5,482 nucleotides of DNA from the NCBI GenBank assembly GCA_020353135.1, contig CP070688.1, forward strand, positions 1,374,894 through 1,380,375, read 5' to 3'. Source of the stretch: Chloroflexota bacterium (lineage in GTDB: Bacteria > Chloroflexota > Anaerolineae > Promineifilales > Promineifilaceae). The notes below the pieces were generated by a model. That model had not been told where the DNA came from and made no database searches. It saw only the letters and a program-made list of their open reading frames with translations. Positions 5,130-5,482 of this stretch are shown one piece after another; position 1 is the stretch's first letter; every line of letters begins with the position of its first letter. The translations under genes were made by a program, and so were the position numbers.

Positions 5130-5482
5130 TCAAGCATCGCCATCTTCCTGCACAGACAGCTCGGCCATCACCTTCTCCACATTGCGCTCAAGCGCGGCCG
5201 GCGTCTTCAGGAAATTCAGATAGGTCAATATCTCCTGTCGGCGCGAGGGCGAGAGGCTTTCTCAGGCCGCCATCGCCTCGGCATTTGAATCCAACGCCTC
5301 TCGCAGCCGGCCGGGCATGGCCAATTCCCGCGACTCACGGTCGATTTTCAGCGCCACCCGGACCCGGTCGCTAACCCCCAGGCATTCTCACGAAATCAAT
5401 GGTGATGAAACAACTCAGCTCCTGCCCGGGCCCGGCCAGATCAAAGGTCTCCCGAAAGGTATTCACTCCCCGGATCTCATAA
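5130..5482 (-). pseudogene. broken YdeI/OmpD-associated (OmdA-type) protein gene
   Basis: The gene runs off the right edge of the window and reads leftwards. Three blocks can be joined. From 5481 the frame gives YEIRGVNTFRETFDLAGPGQ and onward to a TAG at 5371-5373. One base over, the frame gives SDRVRVALKID, RESRELAMPGRLREAL and DSNAEAMAA, which stops at TGA 5262-5264. The same frame then resumes as ESLSPSRRQEILTYLNFLKT and continues to ERNVEKVMAEL and a final TGA at 5130-5132. The last two blocks match the bacteriocin-protection / YdeI-OmdA C-terminal domain, where a beta strand leads to 'LSPSRR.E....L..LKTP..R.R.IEKV'. Removing one G from the GGGGG run at about 5374-5378 restores the first junction. 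The TGA sits where relatives have an aromatic residue before 'E.LS'. I do not recognise the first block. Two lesions make a real pseudogene more likely than one sequencing error. Function of the family is poorly defined. Confidence 0.68.

Noticed and set aside
4961..5143. 60-codon - strand frame between the tetR promoter and the OmdA pseudogene.
   Set aside because: No ribosome binding site and no recognisable motif. It also overlaps the end of the pseudogene and the -35 box.
5108..5374. 88-codon + strand frame at the right edge.
   Set aside because: It is the antisense of the OmdA pseudogene. Its Pro/Arg/Ser-rich composition is typical of a shadow frame in GC-rich DNA.

Overview
The window reads like a chromosomal accessory stretch from an environmental bacterium, most plausibly a Chloroflexota (Anaerolineae/Caldilineae-type) genome. 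That placement is an inference. It rests on remnants of a large XRE-HTH / STAND-ATPase / TPR regulator of a type that is abundant in that phylum, and on DUF4386-like membrane proteins. No rRNA, tRNA, CRISPR array or transposase gene is visible.

Left part, + strand (1-1659). Two eroded pieces of what looks like one HTH-ATPase-TPR regulator flank an intact homocysteine S-methyltransferase gene (311-1255, GTG start with a good Shine-Dalgarno). The first piece (1 to about 173) holds an XRE helix-turn-helix fused directly to a short ATPase-type motif. The last piece (about 1285-1659) resembles the C-terminal tail of such proteins.

Middle and right part, - strand (1683-4895). Reading leftwards there is a TetR-family regulator, a classical SDR oxidoreductase 30 bp behind it, then two related six-helix DUF4386-like membrane proteins (gaps of 72 and 105 bp). 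All four face the same way and could be one transcription unit. Ahead of tetR is a near-consensus sigma70 promoter (TTGACA, 17 bp, TATACT) with two matching inverted repeats of form TGACYCRYGGTCA. One fills the -35/-10 spacer and the other covers the expected transcription start. This is a textbook layout for autorepression, and by read-through it would control the SDR gene. A perfect 10-bp-stem hairpin just before the first membrane-protein ribosome binding site could limit or regulate read-through into the membrane genes.

Right edge, - strand (5130-5482). A broken YdeI/OmpD-associated (OmdA-type) gene has a probable single-base frameshift in a G-run and an in-frame TGA. The 4966-5129 stretch between it and the tetR promoter holds no convincing gene.

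No unmistakably novel system was found. The points most worth a second look are the regulator remnant split around the methyltransferase gene, the doubly operated tetR promoter, and the tandem membrane paralogues that may belong to the same regulon.
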